Shown: positions 32,892-37,276 of the stretch, one piece after another | Numbering within the stretch: position 1 is the first letter of the stretch | How the letters are laid out: each line of letters starts with the position of its first letter | From: Candidatus Mediterraneibacter excrementigallinarum | Lineage (GTDB): Bacteria > Bacillota > Clostridia > Lachnospirales > Lachnospiraceae | Direction: 5' to 3' | Length of the DNA stretch: 37,276 nt | Assembly: GCA_019120075.1 (NCBI GenBank) | Contig: DWVT01000109.1 | Coordinates: 1 to 37,276, forward strand | The notes under the pieces: model-generated | The model's input: only the letters and a program-made list of their open reading frames with translations | Databases searched by the model: none | What the model was told of the DNA's origin: nothing | Made by a program: the position numbers and the translations under genes

Positions 32892-34684
32892 TAAAAGTCT
32901 CAGATTATATCATTCAATATTTAGAGACTCTGGGGGTAAACCATATGTTTATGCTTCCAGGTGGTGGCGCAATGCATCTTAACGACTCATTAGGGAAGAG
33001 TAAAAAAATCAAATTTGTGTGTTGTCAGAATGAGCAGGGAGCCGCAATAGCGGCAGAAGCATATGCGAGAGTCAATAATAAACTAGGATTGCTTATGGTA
33101 ACAACAGGTCCAGGTGGAACAAATGCTCTTACCGGCGTGGCTGGAGCTTTTCTTGAGTCTACACCTGTCCTCGTTTTGTCCGGACAGGTAAAACGACTTG
33201 ATATGATTAGGGATCAAGGACTTCGTCAGCAGGGAATGCAGGAGTTGGATATTGTATCGGTCGTAAAGCCGATCACAAAATATGCGGCACTTGTGGATGA
33301 GCCGGAGGATGTACGCTATCATCTTGAACGTGCATTATATGAAGCGATGCATGGCAGAAAAGGACCGGTATGGCTTGATATTCCGCTGGATGTTCAGGCA
33401 AGTATGGTGGAAGAAGAAAACCTGAAAGGCTATGAACCTCCAACAGCTCCTGTTTATGATATTGATGATATGGTTCTGTCTATTATCAACAAATTGAATA
33501 GTTCAGAAAGGCCGGTGTTGTTGGCAGGGAATGGGATTCGTTTGTCAGAAGGAATTGAAGAGTTTGAAGAACTTATAAAGACATTAAACATACCTGTACT
33601 CACAACTTGGAATGGTATTGATCTCATAGAAGAAAGCAATCCTCTTTATTATGGGCGCCCAGGCGGTCTTGGGCATCGATATGCGAATTTTATACAGCAG
33701 AACTCGGATTTTTTTATGAGTATCGGTGCACGGTTGAATCTTCTGCAGACAGGGTATAATTTCGATGGGTTCGCGCGAGCAGCAGTAAAAGTTATGGTCG
33801 ATATAGATAATTCTGAGCTGCATAAGATCAATGTAAGACCAGATATCCCTGTATGTTGTGACGCAAAGATTTTCATGCAGACACTTTTGAAATATAAAGA
33901 CAGGATAAAACCTAAAAAGCGTTCTGAGTGGTTTGAATATGCCAATCGTTTAAAAGCAAAATATCCTATAGTGGAATCAGAATATTGGGAAGAAAAAGAT
34001 CTTGTTAACACATATTGTCTTCTTGATACGATTTCGGATCTGATGACTTCAGATGATGTATACGTTTCCGGAAGTTCTGGAAGCTGTATTGATATATCAA
34101 TGCAGACATTTCGAGTAAAAAAAGGACAGCGAGTTTTCTGTACAAAGGGACTTGCATCAATGGGATATGGATTGCCATCCAGTATTGGTGCCTGCCTTGC
34201 AAGCGGCGGGAAACGTACCGTTGGTGTTAATGGCGATGGAGGATTTGTAATGAATATACAGGAATTAGAAACAATCCGCCGCCTTCATCTTCCAATTAAA
34301 ATATTTGTGTTATGTAATAAGGGATATGGCGCGATTAAAGCGACCCAGACTAATATTTTTGCAGGACATTTAGTGGCATGTAATGAAGAGTCCGATCTTA
34401 CGATCCCGCCAATCGGGAAGATTGCAGAAGCATATGGACTGAAGACATATCAAATTCATAATAACACAGAACTCAGGAAGAAAGTTGAGGAAGTTCTTGA
34501 GTTTGACGGACCAGTTATTTGCGAAGTGTTTACGCCGATTGGACTTACAGCACGCCCCAAACAGGTTTCTTATAAGAGAAAAGACGGACAAATGGAATCT
34601 AAACCATTGGAGTACATGAATCCGCCGCTGGATGAAAAAGAGTTTGAAGAAAATATGCTTATTCCGCTATTTAAGGAACAGTAA
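32888..34684 (+). CDS. ThDP-dependent acetolactate-synthase-like enzyme (YerE-like candidate)
   Basis: The 598-residue product is a complete ThDP enzyme of the acetolactate synthase/POX fold. The catalytic Glu is E49 in CCQNEQGAAIAAEAYAR. The Pyr domain continues with TTGPGGTNALTGVAGAFLESTPVLVLSG. The middle domain is around residues 195-330. The PP domain holds the cofactor motif GDGGFVMNIQELETI...CNKGYG. Located beside rfbFGH, it recalls YerE, which adds the two-carbon unit of pyruvate to C4 of CDP-4-keto-3,6-dideoxyglucose in yersiniose synthesis. A true acetolactate synthase is less likely, since no ilv gene or small subunit is near. It overlaps the preceding frame by 4 bases. Confidence 0.85.
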   Translation: MIKVSDYIIQYLETLGVNHMFMLPGGGAMHLNDSLGKSKKIKFVCCQNEQGAAIAAEAYARVNNKLGLLMVTTGPGGTNALTGVAGAFLESTPVLVLSGQVKRLDMIRDQGLRQQGMQELDIVSVVKPITKYAALVDEPEDVRYHLERALYEAMHGRKGPVWLDIPLDVQASMVEEENLKGYEPPTAPVYDIDDMVLSIINKLNSSERPVLLAGNGIRLSEGIEEFEELIKTLNIPVLTTWNGIDLIEESNPLYYGRPGGLGHRYANFIQQNSDFFMSIGARLNLLQTGYNFDGFARAAVKVMVDIDNSELHKINVRPDIPVCCDAKIFMQTLLKYKDRIKPKKRSEWFEYANRLKAKYPIVESEYWEEKDLVNTYCLLDTISDLMTSDDVYVSGSSGSCIDISMQTFRVKKGQRVFCTKGLASMGYGLPSSIGACLASGGKRTVGVNGDGGFVMNIQELETIRRLHLPIKIFVLCNKGYGAIKATQTNIFAGHLVACNEESDLTIPPIGKIAEAYGLKTYQIHNNTELRKKVEEVLEFDGPVICEVFTPIGLTARPKQVSYKRKDGQMESKPLEYMNPPLDEKEFEENMLIPLFKEQ

Positions 34685-34689
34685 AAACA

Positions 34690-35355
34690 ATGAAAAAGTA
34701 CCAGAACATTTTGTTTGATATGGATGGAACACTTATTGATTCTCAAAATGGAATTATGGAGTCGATCATTCATACATTAAAGATTTTGGAAATCAATGAA
34801 GCAGATATGGATAAATTGCGATCGTTTATAGGTCCTCCGTTAAAGAAAGCTTTTGTTGATGCCTATAATATGAGTGAAAATGATGCAGATAATGCGGTAG
34901 AAATCTTTCGAGAATACTACAAAGAGAAAGGTATCTATAATGTTGAATTATACACGGGCATAGAGTCAATGCTAAACACATTAAAAGAGTCTGGCTATCA
35001 CCTTTTCATAGCCACCTCAAAACCAACGGATTTTACAGAAAAGATAGTCTCTTATCTGAATATTGATCAATATTTTAGGGGTATTGCTGGAAGTAATCTT
35101 GACAATACAAGAAGTAAAAAAAGTGAAGTAATCCAATACTTGCTCGATACTTATCAGATGGATAATAAAGATGAAATTCTGATGATAGGGGATAAGTCTC
35201 AGGATATAAGAGGTGCTTGTCAATGTGGCATATCAGCGGTCGCTGTCTCCTATGGATATGGGACGGAAAATGAACTGCTACAGTCAAAGCCATTGTATAT
35301 TGCAGACTCACCGGAAGATTTAACTTTATATATAAGGAAGACTGAGTATGAATAG
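34690..35355 (+). CDS. HAD-superfamily phosphatase (Gph/PGP-like)
   Basis: The 221-residue enzyme is a type IA HAD hydrolase with a helical cap: motif I FDMDGTLID at residues 8-16, motif II ATSKPTDF, the Lys region KSEVIQYLL and motif IV MIGDKSQDIRGA. The family removes phosphate from small phosphorylated compounds. In this cassette it may act on a phosphorylated aldehyde or sugar intermediate; the substrate is not readable. The ATG lies 5 bases after the ThDP gene and its end overlaps the next gene by 8 bases. Confidence 0.85.
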   Translation: MKKYQNILFDMDGTLIDSQNGIMESIIHTLKILEINEADMDKLRSFIGPPLKKAFVDAYNMSENDADNAVEIFREYYKEKGIYNVELYTGIESMLNTLKESGYHLFIATSKPTDFTEKIVSYLNIDQYFRGIAGSNLDNTRSKKSEVIQYLLDTYQMDNKDEILMIGDKSQDIRGACQCGISAVAVSYGYGTENELLQSKPLYIADSPEDLTLYIRKTEYE

Positions 35356-36271
35356 AGTGGTGATCACCGGACCGACAGGGGCAATCGGAATTGCTCTGAT
35401 AGAAAAACTGATCGAGAAAAAAATTAAGGTATATGCCGTGTGCCGCCCTGGCTCGACCAGAATTGGCAGAATTCCTCAAAGCCATTATGTGAATGTGGTA
35501 GAATGCGATATAAGCCAGTTGAAGAAATTGCCGGAAAAGATTAAAGATAAGTGTGATGTATTTTATCACTTTGCCTGGTCCGGGACAGTAGGAGCGGCCA
35601 GAAATGATATGTATCTTCAGAATCAAAATATCCAGTATACTTTAGATGCTGTTGAAGCAGCAAATGACATTGGCTGTACGACCTTCATAGGGGCAGGATC
35701 ACAGGCAGAGTATGGTCGTGTAGAGGGAATATTGAAGCCTACAACTCCTGTGAATCCGGAAAATGGATATGGAATGGCGAAATTATGCGCCGGTTTGATG
35801 AGTAGAGCTGTATGCAGCCGATACGAGATTCGTCATATCTGGACGAGAATACTGAGTGTATATGGCCCATATGATGGCGAAAATACAATGATAATGTCTG
35901 CGATAAGAGGTTTGGTGAATGGTGATAGACCTGCATTTACAAAAGGTGAACAGATGTGGGACTATCTCTTTTCAAAAGATGCCGCAAACATTATGTATCT
36001 CCTCGCTGAAAAGGGACTTAATGGGAAAGTCTATTGTTTAGGGAGCGGGACAGCAAAACCATTAGCTGAGTATATTGAAATTTTGAGGAAATGTGTAGCA
36101 CCTGATGGAAAAGTGGAATTGGGAAAGATACCTTATTCGGAGAAGCAAGTGATGTATTTGTGTGCAGATACTACAGATTTAGAAAGTGATTTACATTATC
36201 AATGTAAATATTCTTTTGAGGAAGGCATAAATCTGACTTTCGAGTGGTGGAAAAGGGAACATGGGAAATGA
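35348..36271 (+). CDS. NAD-dependent epimerase/reductase (SDR), YerF-like candidate
   Basis: The 307-residue extended SDR has the cofactor motif TGPTGAIGIALIEKL at the N-terminus, FYHFAWSG, and the YxxxK pair in GYGMAKLCAG. It probably reduces or epimerises a keto group of the nucleotide sugar. Yersiniose synthesis ends with such a reductase (YerF) acting on the added side chain, which suggests a parallel role. It could equally reduce C4. It overlaps its neighbours on both sides (8 and 4 bases). Confidence 0.82.
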   Translation: MNRVVITGPTGAIGIALIEKLIEKKIKVYAVCRPGSTRIGRIPQSHYVNVVECDISQLKKLPEKIKDKCDVFYHFAWSGTVGAARNDMYLQNQNIQYTLDAVEAANDIGCTTFIGAGSQAEYGRVEGILKPTTPVNPENGYGMAKLCAGLMSRAVCSRYEIRHIWTRILSVYGPYDGENTMIMSAIRGLVNGDRPAFTKGEQMWDYLFSKDAANIMYLLAEKGLNGKVYCLGSGTAKPLAEYIEILRKCVAPDGKVELGKIPYSEKQVMYLCADTTDLESDLHYQCKYSFEEGINLTFEWWKREHGK

Positions 36272-37203
36272 AAAAGATCAGTGTAATGATTCCTTGTTAT
36301 AACGAGGAAGAAAACGTAAAACCTATTGCATATGCTGTTACGGATATTTTAGAAAAAGAATTGTCTCAATATGATTATGAATTGTTATTTATTGATAACT
36401 GTTCCACAGATAAAACGAGAATTTATCTTCGAGAATTATGCGCAGAGAATAAGCGTATTAAAGCAATACTAAATGCGCGAAATTTTGGACAATTTAATTC
36501 TCCGTATTATGGCATGTGTCAGACTACAGGAGACTGTACGATTACAATGTGCTGTGATTTTCAGGATCCTGTAGAAATGATTCCTAAATTTGTTAAAGAA
36601 TGGGAAGCTGGATATAAAATTGTAAGCGGTATAAAAACATCCAGTAAAGAGAATGGATTCATTTATTTCCTGAGAACGGTCTATTATCGTTTGATTAAGA
36701 AAATGTCCGATGTCGAAATGATCGAGCATTTTACTGGCTTTGGACTTTATGATAAGTCGTTTATTCAGCTGCTTAGAGAGCTAGATGATCCAATCCCATT
36801 TATCCGAGGAATCGTGGCGGAGTTTGGTTATAAACGGAAAGAAATTGAATATGAGCAGCCAAAGAGAAGGGCCGGAAAAACTCATAATAACTGGTATTCC
36901 CTTTATGATGCTGCAATGTTGAGCATAACATCGTACACTAAGGTGGGTCTTAGAATAGCTGTTCTAGGTGGATTTGTCTGTGCTGGGATAAGTTTTCTGA
37001 TCGGTCTTATTTATCTTGTTTTAAAACTAATATACTGGGAAAGCTTTTCAGCGGGGACAGCTCCGATGGTGATTGGAATGTTTTTCATTGGGTCTGTTCA
37101 ATTGTTTTTTATAGGTTTATTAGGGGAATATATTATGAATATAAACCAAAGAGTAATGCATAGACCATTAGTAATAGAAGAAGAGCGGATAAACTTTGAA
37201 TAA
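36268..37203 (+). CDS. GtrB/ArnC-like polyprenyl-phosphate glycosyltransferase
   Basis: The 311-residue enzyme has a GT2 domain (MKKISVMIPCYNEEENVKPI, FIDNCSTDKT, LNARNFGQFNSPYYG, CDFQDP as metal site) and two C-terminal membrane helices (about 230-255 and 268-290). This is the layout of transferases that load a sugar on polyprenyl monophosphate for use outside the cell. I chose the ATG at 36268, which overlaps the previous stop as ATGA; the frame opens at 36244. It may carry the dideoxy sugar out for side-chain addition, as in gtr-type modification. Confidence 0.85.
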   Translation: MKKISVMIPCYNEEENVKPIAYAVTDILEKELSQYDYELLFIDNCSTDKTRIYLRELCAENKRIKAILNARNFGQFNSPYYGMCQTTGDCTITMCCDFQDPVEMIPKFVKEWEAGYKIVSGIKTSSKENGFIYFLRTVYYRLIKKMSDVEMIEHFTGFGLYDKSFIQLLRELDDPIPFIRGIVAEFGYKRKEIEYEQPKRRAGKTHNNWYSLYDAAMLSITSYTKVGLRIAVLGGFVCAGISFLIGLIYLVLKLIYWESFSAGTAPMVIGMFFIGSVQLFFIGLLGEYIMNINQRVMHRPLVIEEERINFE

Positions 37204-37221
37204 GATTTGGAGAAATAAATA

Positions 37222-37276
37222 ATGAAGAGTGTTTTAAAAAAAATTGAAAATAAAATTAGAATCACTGATATCTATT
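37222..37276 (+). CDS. start of an unidentified gene, cut by the window end
   Basis: ATG at 37222 follows GGAGA by 8 bases, and 18 codons (MKSVLKKIENKIRITDIY) are visible. Too little to name. Its position after a GtrB-like gene makes a membrane flippase or glycosyltransferase likely. Confidence 0.5.
   Translation, partial: MKSVLKKIENKIRITDIY

Overview
The window looks like the chromosome of a gut-type Lachnospiraceae (Clostridia, Firmicutes). This rests on the rpsK-rpsD-rpoA-rplQ order, a long-form L17, the S4 N-terminus, an LCP protein with a basic N-terminal tail, a WalR-type box, strong Shine-Dalgarno sites and many GTG or ATGA-coupled starts. The genus cannot be fixed from sequence alone.

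Layout. 1-2801: end of the ribosomal alpha operon, with an unusually long, highly structured gap between rpoA and rplQ. 2833-3321: a Gdx-type small multidrug resistance exporter between two terminators. 3336-4830: a minus-strand secreted cell-wall hydrolase (coiled coil plus SleB-like domain), a divergent promoter region carrying a WalR-like box, and a structured repeat element. 4835-6504: HAD hydrolase and uppP (undecaprenyl-PP phosphatase), overlapping. 6749-8494: an in-frame SfsA-MutY fusion. 8641-12139: TetR regulator coupled to a diacylglycerol-kinase-family gene, a PAP2-type phosphatase and trpS. 12282-12355: tRNA-Arg(ACG) on the minus strand with its own promoter and terminator.

12687-37276 is a large surface-polysaccharide locus, all on the plus strand. 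It opens with an LCP ligase that would attach the polymer to peptidoglycan. A PglF-type 4,6-dehydratase, a DegT aminotransferase and a PglC-like phosphoglycosyl transferase follow, enough to make an amino-dideoxy sugar and load a first sugar on undecaprenyl phosphate. Six glycosyltransferases (four GT2, two GT4), a Wzy-like polymerase and a Wzx-like flippase complete a Wzx/Wzy-type pathway.

After a 230-base AT-rich gap with its own promoter, base composition drops and a second cassette begins. It holds rfbF, rfbG and rfbH (CDP-4-keto-3,6-dideoxyglucose synthesis), a DmpG-like aldolase interrupted by one in-frame TAG, an acetolactate-synthase-like ThDP enzyme, a HAD phosphatase, an SDR reductase/epimerase and a GtrB-like polyprenyl-phosphate glycosyltransferase. 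The combination resembles yersiniose-type branched 3,6-dideoxyhexose synthesis, but adds an aldolase and a phosphatase that the yersiniose pathway does not have. It is the best candidate here for an undescribed system. The next gene starts at 37222 and runs off the end.
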